NCBI GenBank assembly: GCA_018268035.1
Contig: JAFDXI010000161.1
Location: forward strand, 62,001-126,000
Source: Bacteroidota bacterium
GTDB lineage: Bacteria > Bacteroidota > Bacteroidia > Chitinophagales > Chitinophagaceae
Length of the DNA: 64,000 nt
Reading direction: 5' to 3'
Position 1 is the first letter of the stretch; every line of letters starts with the position of its first letter. The notes below the pieces were generated by a model. That model worked only from the letters and a program-made list of their open reading frames with translations. It was not told where the DNA came from and searched no databases. The translations under genes and the position numbers were made by a program. Positions 27,591 to 35,464 of this stretch are shown in pieces.

Positions 27591-27608
27591 TTTAGATATT
27601 TGCCTAAA
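27591..27608. promoter_or_regulatory. Inverted repeat, probable SdpR-type operator
   Basis: TTTAG (27591-27595), 8-nt spacer, CTAAA (27604-27608), ending 15 nt before the regulator's ATG. Position and symmetry fit an autorepressor site of an ArsR-family protein. Confidence 0.5.
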
Positions 27609-27623
27609 TATACAATCATCGAA

Positions 27624-27890
27624 ATGAACATTGTATTCAAAGCCTTGAATGATGCAACAAGGCGTGCAATACTGGAAATGCTGCAAAAAAAGGATTTAAC
27701 AGCAGGTGAAATCGCTGATAAATTCAATATTTCATTTCCCAGTATTTCACATCACCTTGATCTTTTGAAACAGGCACAACTGGTTACAACAAAAAAAGAA
27801 GGGCAATATGTTTTCTATTCTTTAAATACAACAGTGATGGATGAAATTTTAAAATGGCTGATGCAATTCAAAACAAAAAAAACCAAATAA
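27624..27890 (+). CDS. ArsR/SdpR family winged-helix autorepressor
   Basis: 88 residues from the ATG at 27624, giving MNIVFKALNDATRRAIL, the normal family N-terminus; the frame is open further upstream but would run through the operator-like repeat. The helix-turn-helix is KDLTAGEIADKFNISFPSISHHLDLLKQAQLV and the wing KEGQYVFYSLN. No cysteine metal site, so it is the SdpR type, whose activity in Bacillus is controlled by sequestration at the membrane by SdpI. The next gene, one base downstream, is SdpI-like. Confidence 0.9.
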   Translation: MNIVFKALNDATRRAILEMLQKKDLTAGEIADKFNISFPSISHHLDLLKQAQLVTTKKEGQYVFYSLNTTVMDEILKWLMQFKTKKTK

Positions 27891-27891
27891 T

Positions 27892-28551
27892 ATGAATACT
27901 GTTTTTCACAGGATTATATGGCTTGTTATACTGTTGCCTGTAATTTATCTTGCCATAATCTGGGAACAAATCCCCGGCACTGTTCCCATGCATGCTGACT
28001 TGCATGGAAATGTGGACAGATATGGCAGCAAAAATGAGTTGATGGTATTAATGATTGTATTAACTGTGGTGAATGCAATTTTATACATCATCGTTTCCAA
28101 CATCTATAAAATAGATCCAAAAAAATATGCAGCACAGAATAAAGAAAGGCTGCAACGCATGGCTTTTTATGTGTCACTCTATTTATCTGCTATCTGGATA
28201 ATGATTATTTATGTTACAGCATTCAATAGGATGGAAATGACAATGAAATTTGTATTCATCGCCATGGGCATATTATTTGCGTTACTTGGCAATAACATGT
28301 ATAATATCCAACCAAATTATTTTGCCGGCATTCGTTTACCTTGGACACTCGAAAGCGAAGAAAACTGGCGAAAAACACATCATCTTGCAGGCAGGCTTTG
28401 GTTTTTTGGTGGATTGTTTTTTGCATTGCTTGTTTTTTTCATGAACGAGACAATTGTGGGTATTATCGGTGCGCTATTATTGGCTATACTTATTATTGTT
28501 CCGGTAGTTTATTCATACAGTTTGTATAAGAAATCAAATAACAAAAATTAA
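27892..28551 (+). CDS. SdpI family membrane protein (DUF1648)
   Basis: 219 residues, six or more membrane helices. The DUF1648 part has WEQIPGTVPMHADLHGNVDRYGSK (~23-46) and the SdpI part NNMYNIQPNYFAGIRLPWTLESEENWRKTHHLAGRLWFFGG (~143-183), the family's most conserved stretch. In Bacillus SdpI is both an immunity protein against the SdpC toxin and the membrane trap for SdpR. No SdpC-like gene is visible here, so signal and purpose are unknown. Confidence 0.92.
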   Translation: MNTVFHRIIWLVILLPVIYLAIIWEQIPGTVPMHADLHGNVDRYGSKNELMVLMIVLTVVNAILYIIVSNIYKIDPKKYAAQNKERLQRMAFYVSLYLSAIWIMIIYVTAFNRMEMTMKFVFIAMGILFALLGNNMYNIQPNYFAGIRLPWTLESEENWRKTHHLAGRLWFFGGLFFALLVFFMNETIVGIIGALLLAILIIVPVVYSYSLYKKSNNKN

Positions 28552-28552
28552 T

Positions 28553-29974
28553 ATGAAAATAAAAGTTATCAACTTATTGCTGGGGCTGTTTTTCACGAGC
28601 AGCTTGTTGGCACAAACAAATTTTTCAGGTACCTGGAATGCAACATTAAATGTAGCCGGCTCATTGCGGCTTGTATTGCATGTTCAACAACAACAAGACG
28701 ATACATATACAGCTTCACTGGATAGCCCTGATCAAAATGCTACAGGTATAAAATGCGATAACGCCACTGCAACAGGCAATACATTCACTTTTGCCATTGA
28801 TAAATTAAAGGTGCGCTATACTGGTAATTTAATTAATGACACCACGCTTTCCGGAACTTTTACACAAGGCGCAAGCCTGCCATTAGACTTTCACAGAACA
28901 AGTGTTCCATTTGTTGCAAAACCAATCGTTCGTCCACAAACACCCATGCCACCATTTCCTTATAAAATCGAAGAAGTGATTTATACTGGCAATGGGTTAC
29001 AATATGGCGGCACGCTCACCATTCCACAAGGCAAGGGCAAATTCCCTGCTGTTTTATTGATAACAGGATCAGGTCAGCAAGACAGAGATGAAACTATTTT
29101 TCATCACAAACCATTTGCTGTGTTGGCTGATGTACTTACCCGAGATGGTTTTGTTGTGTTGCGTGTTGATGACAGGGGCAAAGGCAACAGCACCGGCAAT
29201 TTTGCCAATTCAACAACAGCAGATTTTGCAAAAGACGTAAATGCTTCTGTTGATTATCTTAAATCAAGGACAGAAGTGAATGATAAAAAAGTAGGGCTGA
29301 TGGGTCATAGCGAAGGTGGTATGATTGCGCCTATGGTTGCTTCACAAAGAACAGATATCAATTTTATTATTTTGCTCGCAGGGCCGGGTATAAAAATTGT
29401 TGACCTGATGGCTGAGCAAAATGCGGATGTTGAAAAATCTTTAGGTATTAATGCCGCACTGGCAGATGATTTCAAACCATATTTTAAAACTATTCTTGAA
29501 AATAGCAATAGCACATCTGATACTATGCAATTATTACAAAAGACTATGCAAACATTAAATGATTTTGCATCAAAAACCGATAGCAATTCTTTGAAAACAT
29601 TAAATATTTTTACAGATAAAGAAAGGGAATTATATGCACAGGAATTAGTAAAGGGTTTCAGTAGCCCATGGTTTAAATATTTTCTACAATTTGATCCCGA
29701 ACCTTATTTAACCAAATTAAGAAAAGTAAAAGTCTTAGCGTTGAATGGAAGTAAAGATATCCAGGTGAATGCATCACAAAATTTACCTGCCATCAGGAAT
29801 GATCTTGTTGCAGGAAAGACAAAACAATTTGAGGTAAAAGAATTGCAGGGCTTGAATCATTTGTTTCAAACGTGTAATAAATGTACTGTGCAGGAATATG
29901 GTGAATTAGAAGAAACATTTTCTCCTGTTGCTTTACAGACCATCATTGAATGGCTAAATAAAAATGTGAAATAA
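28553..29974 (+). CDS. Exported alpha/beta hydrolase (dienelactone/S9-like)
   Basis: 473 residues with signal peptide (MKIKVINLLLGLFFTSSLLAQ). Residues ~22-125 form a beta-rich N-terminal domain (FSGTWNATLNV...), residues ~150-470 an alpha/beta hydrolase: LLITGSGQQDRDE (oxyanion region), VLRVDDRGKGNSTG, nucleophile elbow GLMGHSEGGMIAP (Ser in GHSEG), ALNGSKDIQVN (acid Asp) and GLNHLFQ (His). Probably a periplasmic esterase or lipase-like enzyme. One base follows the sdpI stop, so it belongs to that operon. Confidence 0.88.
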   Translation: MKIKVINLLLGLFFTSSLLAQTNFSGTWNATLNVAGSLRLVLHVQQQQDDTYTASLDSPDQNATGIKCDNATATGNTFTFAIDKLKVRYTGNLINDTTLSGTFTQGASLPLDFHRTSVPFVAKPIVRPQTPMPPFPYKIEEVIYTGNGLQYGGTLTIPQGKGKFPAVLLITGSGQQDRDETIFHHKPFAVLADVLTRDGFVVLRVDDRGKGNSTGNFANSTTADFAKDVNASVDYLKSRTEVNDKKVGLMGHSEGGMIAPMVASQRTDINFIILLAGPGIKIVDLMAEQNADVEKSLGINAALADDFKPYFKTILENSNSTSDTMQLLQKTMQTLNDFASKTDSNSLKTLNIFTDKERELYAQELVKGFSSPWFKYFLQFDPEPYLTKLRKVKVLALNGSKDIQVNASQNLPAIRNDLVAGKTKQFEVKELQGLNHLFQTCNKCTVQEYGELEETFSPVALQTIIEWLNKNVK

Positions 29975-30565
29975 ATGAATTATCTCGCCCATGCATGGCT
30001 TTCATTTAATCTGCCTGAAATTTTATTGGGTAATATGGTTAGTGATTTTGTAAAGGGCAAAAAAAAGTTTGATTTTTCACAGGGCATTCAGAGAGGCATT
30101 ATGCTGCATCGAAGCATTGATAATTTCACTGATACACATGATGCTACAAAAAAGGCAAAACAGTTTTTTAAATCTGAAATCGGATTATATGCAGGTGCAT
30201 TCATTGATATTGTGTATGATCATTTTCTGGCCAATGATGCAAATGAATTTAAAAATGAAAATGAATTGCTACAGTTTTCATTGACTGTGTATGAAACTCT
30301 GAATAAATACAACGAAGTATTGCCCGAAAAATTTATACGCGTATTTTCATATATGAAAAAAGATAACTGGCTTTACAATTACCGGGAGCAATGGGGAATG
30401 GAAAGAAGTTTTAATGGATTAATGTATCGAGCTAAATATCTTGATCAGAGTGATGCTGTTTTCAAATGTTTCGTAAAAAATTATGATGCATTAAAACTTT
30501 GCTATACTGGATTTTTCCCATCACTAAAATCATTTGTATTAAATCAACTGCAAATCACACTTTAG
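29975..30565 (+). CDS. acpH: Acyl carrier protein phosphodiesterase (AcpH, DUF479)
   Basis: 196 residues. MNYLAHAWLSF, LGNMVSDFVKGK and MLHRSIDNFTDTHDAT (HD-like metal site) with DIVYDHFLA later are the AcpH/DUF479 signature. In E. coli the enzyme removes 4'-phosphopantetheine from acyl carrier protein. Its ATG directly follows the hydrolase TAA without a gap, so it is the last gene of the sdpR-sdpI operon. Confidence 0.9.
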   Translation: MNYLAHAWLSFNLPEILLGNMVSDFVKGKKKFDFSQGIQRGIMLHRSIDNFTDTHDATKKAKQFFKSEIGLYAGAFIDIVYDHFLANDANEFKNENELLQFSLTVYETLNKYNEVLPEKFIRVFSYMKKDNWLYNYREQWGMERSFNGLMYRAKYLDQSDAVFKCFVKNYDALKLCYTGFFPSLKSFVLNQLQITL

Positions 30566-30746
30566 GAAATATTGCTGTTGTTGATAATAACCTTTATGGC
30601 AAAAATTGCCACGGAGTTGTATGAGCAAAAAGTAAAGGAGCATTTTGAATTTGTATTTCAGAAAAAACTGAACTGCTTCATATTAGCTTCGTGGCAAAAT
30701 TGTTCTATCGAATCAAGATGTTGTCAGCAAAAAAAAATAAATTATG

Positions 30747-31187
30747 TTACTCATTAACATTTACTTTTTTAAATTTTTTTATACCGGAAATACTGCCATC
30801 TGCTGTTGTTTGAACAGAATACCACTTATCTTTTGTTGACAATTTTATTTCGTAAATAGTACCATCATCCCGGGTGAGCTCTGTAACACCGTTAATAGTG
30901 CTTTCGCCAAATTTACGTTTCAACTGCAACAGAATATTGGTAGGTAAATCGCTTCCATCGGTATATTTCCAGGAACAAACAAATTCACCTTCAGTGTCAT
31001 AAAATACTTTTTCAAAATTTCCGTGTTGGTGAAAACTCACATAATACCCGTCTTTATCATCACTCCATTTTACATTCTCAGCACTAGGAAATGTTTCTTT
31101 AAATTTCTGGATCAGTTTTGACCCGGGGGCGGCCATAGAAGAAAATGACATACACAATACGGTGGCACAAACAATAATCTTTTTCAT
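30747..31187 (-). CDS. Secreted PepSY-like (BLIP-like) protein
   Basis: 146 residues with a signal peptide (MKKIIVCATVLCMSFSSMAAPG). The mature part matches the pattern KETFPSAENVKWSDDKDGYYVSF and VFYDTEGEFVCSWKY and ends in a Lys-rich tail, i.e. the same PF11396-type family as the protein at 2.6-3.1 kb. Monocistronic, tail to tail with acpH. Function unknown, probably periplasmic. Confidence 0.8.
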   Translation of the reverse strand: MKKIIVCATVLCMSFSSMAAPGSKLIQKFKETFPSAENVKWSDDKDGYYVSFHQHGNFEKVFYDTEGEFVCSWKYTDGSDLPTNILLQLKRKFGESTINGVTELTRDDGTIYEIKLSTKDKWYSVQTTADGSISGIKKFKKVNVNE

Positions 31188-31485
31188 AACAATGATTTTT
31201 ATGGTGTTTTAAAAGATGAATGTATGATGATGAAGGTGCAGAAGTCAAGCATAACTACACCTTTGGTTTGTTAAACTAAAAACCGGAATTATCATTATAT
31301 AATTGGATAACGCTGAAACCGGAATAAGGCCATTTAAAAATGGATATTGCACCGCTGAAACAAAAACATTTCAAAACAATTCAATCATTGACTCTAATGT
31401 TAAGTTGTGTTAATTGCAGGATGAACGGAAAGTATAGATAAGTTATTCAAAAGAATTTTTATCATCTTTGCCCCTCAACAAAAAG

Positions 31486-32628
31486 ATGATGAAACAAGCT
31501 ACAAAATTTATACATGCCGGCACAGAACCGGATCCTTCTACAGGTGCAATCATGACTCCGATTTTTCAAACTTCCACTTATGTACAATCTGCACCTGAAG
31601 TGCATAAAGGATATGATTATTCCAGGGCGGGTAACCCTACCAGAACAGCACTGGAAAGTGCCTGTGCAGAAATTGAAAATGGGAAATATGGTTTAGCTTT
31701 TAGCAGCGGTGTAGCGGCTGCAGATGCGGTGATTAAATTATTAAAACCAGGTGATGAAGTGATTGCTTCCAACGATATGTATGGTGGCACTTATCGTTTA
31801 TTTTCAAAAGTGTTTGATAAATTCGGAATCAAATTTCATTATGTCAATATGAGCGATGCTGACAACATCAGCGCTGCTATCAATGATAAAACAAGATTGA
31901 TCTGGGTGGAAACGCCCACCAACCCATTGATGAATATTATTGACATTGCAGCAGTAACTGCCATTGCAAAAAATCAAAATATTTTGGTATGCGTTGATAA
32001 CACTTTTGCTTCGCCCTACCTGCAAAATCCTTTGGATCTTGGAGCAGACATTGCCATGCATTCTTCTACAAAATATCTTGGTGGGCACAGTGATGTGATA
32101 CAGGGTTGTCTTGTTATGAATGATAAACAACTGCAGGAAGATTTGTTTTTTATACAAAAAAGCTGTGGCGCTGTGCCTGGCCCGCAAGATTGCTTCCTGG
32201 TATTACGAGGCATCAAAACATTACATGTGCGCATGCAACGGCATTGTGAGAATGGCGAGAAGGTTGCACATTTTTTACGCAACCATCCAAAGGTTGCAAA
32301 GGTGTACTGGCCTGGTTTTAATGATCATCCCAACCATGAAGTTGCCAAAAGACAAATGCATGGTTTTGGAAGTATGATTAGTTTTGAATTGAAAGATGAA
32401 TCTCCTGAAACTTTAAAGAAAGTGGTGTCATCTACAAAAATTATTGCATTGGCTGAAAGCCTTGGTGGTGTGGAAAGCCTGATAAATCACCCGGCTACGA
32501 TGACGCATGCATCCATACCAAGAGAAGAAAGGTTGAAGAATGGTTTGAAGGATTCATTGATAAGATTAAGCATCGGTATAGAAGATGCCGATGATTTGAT
32601 GGCTGACCTTGACCAGGCTATTGGTTGA
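31486..32628 (+). CDS. metB: Cystathionine gamma-synthase/lyase family PLP enzyme
   Basis: About 380 residues of the Cys/Met metabolism PLP family: TKFIHAG at the N-terminus, YDYSRAGNPTRTALE (phosphate and PLP-contacting Tyr/Arg), MYGGTYRLF, and the PLP lysine in MHSSTKYLGGHSDVIQG (~205). It makes or breaks cystathionine; the Bacteroidota relatives are mostly annotated as gamma-synthase, but gamma-lyase cannot be excluded by eye, hence the symbol is tentative. Start: ATG at 31486 (or 31489), since the TTG at 31468 overlaps a -7-like box CATCTTTG (31463-31470). Confidence 0.88.
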   Translation: MMKQATKFIHAGTEPDPSTGAIMTPIFQTSTYVQSAPEVHKGYDYSRAGNPTRTALESACAEIENGKYGLAFSSGVAAADAVIKLLKPGDEVIASNDMYGGTYRLFSKVFDKFGIKFHYVNMSDADNISAAINDKTRLIWVETPTNPLMNIIDIAAVTAIAKNQNILVCVDNTFASPYLQNPLDLGADIAMHSSTKYLGGHSDVIQGCLVMNDKQLQEDLFFIQKSCGAVPGPQDCFLVLRGIKTLHVRMQRHCENGEKVAHFLRNHPKVAKVYWPGFNDHPNHEVAKRQMHGFGSMISFELKDESPETLKKVVSSTKIIALAESLGGVESLINHPATMTHASIPREERLKNGLKDSLIRLSIGIEDADDLMADLDQAIG

Positions 32629-32831
32629 CAGAGGTGATGAATGATTTTTTATGCCAGAAAAAATATATTAAATCTATCAAACGGGAATTAATGAATGCGA
32701 ACTATAAACACATGTTGAAATGATGTTGATTCAATTCAAATTTTCTGTTTAGATTTTAAATATTCTCTTCAGGTATGCTGGTGTTTTTTGTTTCCCGAGA
32801 AGAAACAGTGAGCAGCTCAGAAAAAATTTAG

Positions 32832-32903
32832 TAGCCCCGACAGGAATCGAACCTGTATCTAAAGTTTAGGAAACTTCTATTCTATCCATTGAACTACAGG
32901 GCC
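32832..32903 (-). tRNA. tRNA-Arg (anticodon CCT)
   Basis: Minus strand: acceptor GGCCCTG/CGGGGCT (one G-T pair), D-arm with GTTCAATGGATAGAAT, anticodon stem GAAGT/ACTTT with loop TTCCTAA (anticodon CCT, reads AGG), T-arm ACAGG TTCGATT CCTGT, discriminator A. CCA is not encoded, unlike the tRNA-Pro. A TATTTTTG -7 box on the minus strand is at 32916-32923. Confidence 0.95.
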
Positions 32904-32965
32904 AATAATTTTCGGCAAAAATATAATTTAAGTGCATATAGAGAAATTAATAATTTTATTTCTGA

Positions 32966-33331
32966 ATGAATAGGAAAACAGTTGTAATTGGTGCATCACC
33001 CAATCCGGCAAGATATAGTAATCTTGCTGTTAAAAGATTGTTGGCTCATAATCATACAGTAATTCCAATTGGTAGAAGAAAAGGTACAATACAACATCTT
33101 GAAATATTAACTGAAAAACCTGATGAGATTTCTGATGTTGATACAGTTACATTATACCTGAATGCACTCAATCAAAAAGAATATTACGATTATATACTTT
33201 CGCTCCATCCAAAACGCATCATATTTAACCCTGGATCAGAGAATGAAGAACTGTCGGCATTAGCTTTAAGAAATAATATTCAAACCATGAATGCCTGCAC
33301 TCTTGTATTGTTGAGTACCAATCAATATTAG
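32966..33331 (+). CDS. CoA-binding domain protein (YccU-like)
   Basis: 121 residues, a single Rossmann-like CoA-binding domain: TVVIGASPNPARYSNLAVKRLL at the N-terminus, VTLYLNALNQKEYYDYIL and RIIFNPGSENEEL, ending NNIQTMNACTLVLL with the family's conserved Cys near the C-terminus. Size fits the stand-alone CoA_binding_2 family, whose role is not well defined. It starts 63 nt from tRNA-Arg, divergently. Confidence 0.87.
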   Translation: MNRKTVVIGASPNPARYSNLAVKRLLAHNHTVIPIGRRKGTIQHLEILTEKPDEISDVDTVTLYLNALNQKEYYDYILSLHPKRIIFNPGSENEELSALALRNNIQTMNACTLVLLSTNQY

Positions 33332-33360
33332 CCTTTTTAAAAAACCTGGATAATAGCAGA

Positions 33361-33432
33361 AAAAAAATAGGCCTGCTCTAAAAAGAGCTGGCCGTTGCTA
33401 ACCTATGAAAAACACCGAGTTTAATAAATTTA
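33361..33432 (-). ncRNA. Repeated structured element, copy 1 (sRNA-like or 3' UTR terminator element)
   Basis: About 72 nt nearly identical to 56342-56415. Read on the minus strand it has a conserved GGTGTTTTTCATAGGTTAG leader, a hairpin with arms GGCCAGCTCT and AGAGCAGGCC (one A-A mismatch) and then TATTTTTTT, so it ends as a Rho-independent terminator. It starts at the 3' end of the Spy-like gene and may be processed from that mRNA, because no consensus promoter is seen just upstream. At minimum it terminates the sigma-factor operon. Confidence 0.4.
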
Positions 33433-33933
33433 AAAAGGCGTGTGCGGTTTTTTATTCCCGTTGCCTCTTTTTATATTTTTATTGGGAATGTTGTTCCCGT
33501 TGTCTTTTTGTGTTTGGTTCAATCGCTGTTGTTGAAAGTTTTGTGTGTTTTTTCTCCGATTATTCAATTCATTGCGCAAAGTATTATTAAATTGTTTATC
33601 AGAGGTATAAACTTTATTCGCACGTTGATTGCCTAATACCTTTTTAAAATTTCCCTGGTAACGTTCTTTTATTTCAACAGCTTTCTTTTCAAAAGCCACT
33701 TCATCATTTGGATATTTACTTCTCGCCTGTTTTAATTCATTTTGATAATTGTTATATACGGGCCAGAAATTTTGTGCTTCCTGAGGTGTAAGGTTTAACT
33801 CTTTCGTCATGTACGCCATCTTCACCATTTCTACCTTGTTTTCCTCTTCATCACCTGTTTGTTGCGCAAAGCAAATGTAGCTATGAAAAGATAAAAACAA
33901 TAATAACGCATATATTTTTTTCATCATTTTCAT
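33430..33933 (-). CDS. Spy/CpxP-like periplasmic protein of the sigma-factor operon
   Basis: About 167 residues from the ATG at 33933, which lies one base after the upstream stop; the frame is open 24 nt further. Signal peptide MMKKIYALLLFLSFHSYICFAQ. The mature part is helical and charged, with LNLTPQEAQNFWPVYNNYQNEL (an LTxxQ-like segment) and KKAVEIKERYQGNFKKVLG, then a long Asn/Gln/Lys-rich low-complexity tail ending NKKPHTPF. Resembles small CpxP/Spy-type envelope stress proteins; chaperone function is inference. Confidence 0.72.
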   Translation of the reverse strand: MKMMKKIYALLLFLSFHSYICFAQQTGDEEENKVEMVKMAYMTKELNLTPQEAQNFWPVYNNYQNELKQARSKYPNDEVAFEKKAVEIKERYQGNFKKVLGNQRANKVYTSDKQFNNTLRNELNNRRKNTQNFQQQRLNQTQKDNGNNIPNKNIKRGNGNKKPHTPF

Positions 33934-33934
33934 T

Positions 33935-34795
33935 TTAACTTCCTCCTCCTGTTTCACCTTCTTCCGGGCTTTGGTTCAGGTACTGTTGTATTTCTTCATC
34001 TGATACATTTTGGAGCATGGTTTGAACATCCATACTTGGCATTTGATCTGCATCATTAAAGTTAGTATATACAGCCATATTACTATTTGCATTCAAATAA
34101 CTAGAAATTGCATCATCGCTCAATGATGAAATTTCTTTTTGAATATCCATATTGGAATAAGCAGCAGCATAGCTATTGGGTACATTTTGCGGCTGGTTCT
34201 TGTTTTTATTAAAGTACAAATAACCACCACCAAATAATACAGCACCCACACAAGCAGCTGCAGCATAATTTATCCATTTACGGGTATGGCTGCCAATGGA
34301 TATAACTTTTGTTTCTTCTTCCTGTTCTGTTGGTTTTTCATGTGATGGATTGAATTCGCTGAAATAATTGTCAGGAACAGAATAAACATTAGTTTTTGGA
34401 ATGCTACTTAATAAAGGCGAAAGCTCTTCTAATTCCTGAATAACATCATTATCAGAATAATTTTTTATTCTATTTATAATATTTCCAGCTAAGTTTTCAA
34501 AATAACCGTTAGGAACAGAGAGTCCAATATTTTTGTTGACTGCTGAAAGATTCAAAGCTTCATACAATTGTATTGTCTCAACAACTAATTCAGGAAAGTT
34601 TGCAAAATAATGTTCCGAAACAGTGTATGGATTAGATACCGGTATTGACCGGATGAATATATTAGCATGGATCTGATCAGCTAATTCTTCAAAATAATTA
34701 TTCGGTACGGTATAATAGTTTTTATTATCCGTAGTTGATAAAACCGCAGCATCAAGTTCTTTTAATTCGTTTAATATATTAATATTTTTCAACAT
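33935..34795 (-). CDS. Membrane protein with YxVPxxYF repeats, probable anti-sigma factor
   Basis: 286 residues with one membrane helix (~175-195, NYAAAACVGAVLFGGGYLYF). The cytoplasmic half has four copies of a short repeat: YTVPNNYFEEL (28), YTVSEHYFANF (57), LSVPNGYFENL (92) and YSVPDNYFSEF (138). The outer half has two copies of a (L/V)SDxxIxxYLN motif (LSDDAISSYLN, VSDEEIQQYLN). Downstream of an ECF sigma gene by 35 nt, it is the likely membrane regulator of that sigma factor, although it lacks a recognisable zinc anti-sigma motif. Confidence 0.75.
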   Translation of the reverse strand: MLKNINILNELKELDAAVLSTTDNKNYYTVPNNYFEELADQIHANIFIRSIPVSNPYTVSEHYFANFPELVVETIQLYEALNLSAVNKNIGLSVPNGYFENLAGNIINRIKNYSDNDVIQELEELSPLLSSIPKTNVYSVPDNYFSEFNPSHEKPTEQEEETKVISIGSHTRKWINYAAAACVGAVLFGGGYLYFNKNKNQPQNVPNSYAAAYSNMDIQKEISSLSDDAISSYLNANSNMAVYTNFNDADQMPSMDVQTMLQNVSDEEIQQYLNQSPEEGETGGGS

Positions 34796-34830
34796 GACCG
34801 TTTCCTTTGACCTGCTAAGTGCTTAACCGT

Positions 34831-35376
34831 TTAATTATTCTTTATGAATTCCTCAATTTTTTTTACTGCATGATGATAGCTTGCTTTCAATGCACCTTCA
34901 CTTGTTTCAAGCACCCTGCTCATTTCATCGTAGGGCATCTCATCATAATACCTTAAATTAAAAACAACCTTTTGTTTCTCAGGAAGTTGTTGAATTGCCA
35001 GTTGCAACTTCCATTCGAGCCTGTTGGCATCAAAATTTTTATCAGCTGTTATCTTATTTGCCAGACCCGATTCAACATCGCTCAGGCTGATGGCGTTCTT
35101 TTTCTTCTGTTGCTCCAGGAAAGTAAGGCTTTCATTAGTGGCTATACGGTATAACCAGGTATATAACTGGCTGTCTTCCCTGAAATTTTCAAGGCCATTC
35201 CATACTTTAATAAACACATTCTGTAATACATCATTTGCATCATCGTGATCAATCACCATCCTGCGTACATGCCAGTATAATTTTTCCTGGTATTTTTTAA
35301 TGATGGCTGTAAATGCCCTTTCTTTTGTACCTGGCTGCCTGAATTGTTCCAATAACTCCTTATCATCAATTTGCAT
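34831..35376 (-). CDS. ECF-type RNA polymerase sigma factor
   Basis: 181 residues. Region 2: FTAIIKKYQEKLYWHVRRMVIDHDDANDVLQNVFIKVW with LYTWLYRIATNESLTFL; region 4: LQLAIQQLPEKQKVVFNLRYYDEMPYDEMSRVLETSEGALKASYHHAVKKIEEF. Both are typical for the sigma-70 ECF group of Bacteroidota. It heads a three-gene operon with a membrane regulator and a periplasmic Spy-like protein, an arrangement expected for an envelope-stress response. Confidence 0.94.
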   Translation of the reverse strand: MQIDDKELLEQFRQPGTKERAFTAIIKKYQEKLYWHVRRMVIDHDDANDVLQNVFIKVWNGLENFREDSQLYTWLYRIATNESLTFLEQQKKKNAISLSDVESGLANKITADKNFDANRLEWKLQLAIQQLPEKQKVVFNLRYYDEMPYDEMSRVLETSEGALKASYHHAVKKIEEFIKNN

Positions 35377-35464
35377 GCAGGGTAATTTTAATAAGTTTAT
35401 TAAATCCAGGCGATATGGATATGCTCTTTAGGTTAAAGTTTAATATGGGAACCATAAAATTATA

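Noticed and set aside
30572-30757. 61-codon plus-strand open frame after acpH
   Set aside because: No start context, unusual Cys/Lys/Gln composition and overlap with the end of the convergent PepSY-like gene; treated as non-coding.
31188-31485. SAM or other riboswitch upstream of the metB-like gene
   Set aside because: No SAM-I/II-like fold or conserved core was visible; the -7-like box lies only about 16 nt before the ATG, leaving no room for a leader RNA.
33405-33590. Open frame beginning inside the repeated element (MKNTEFNKF...)
   Set aside because: It runs antisense into the Spy-like gene, and the second copy of the element does not continue the same frame; the element is better explained as a minus-strand RNA.
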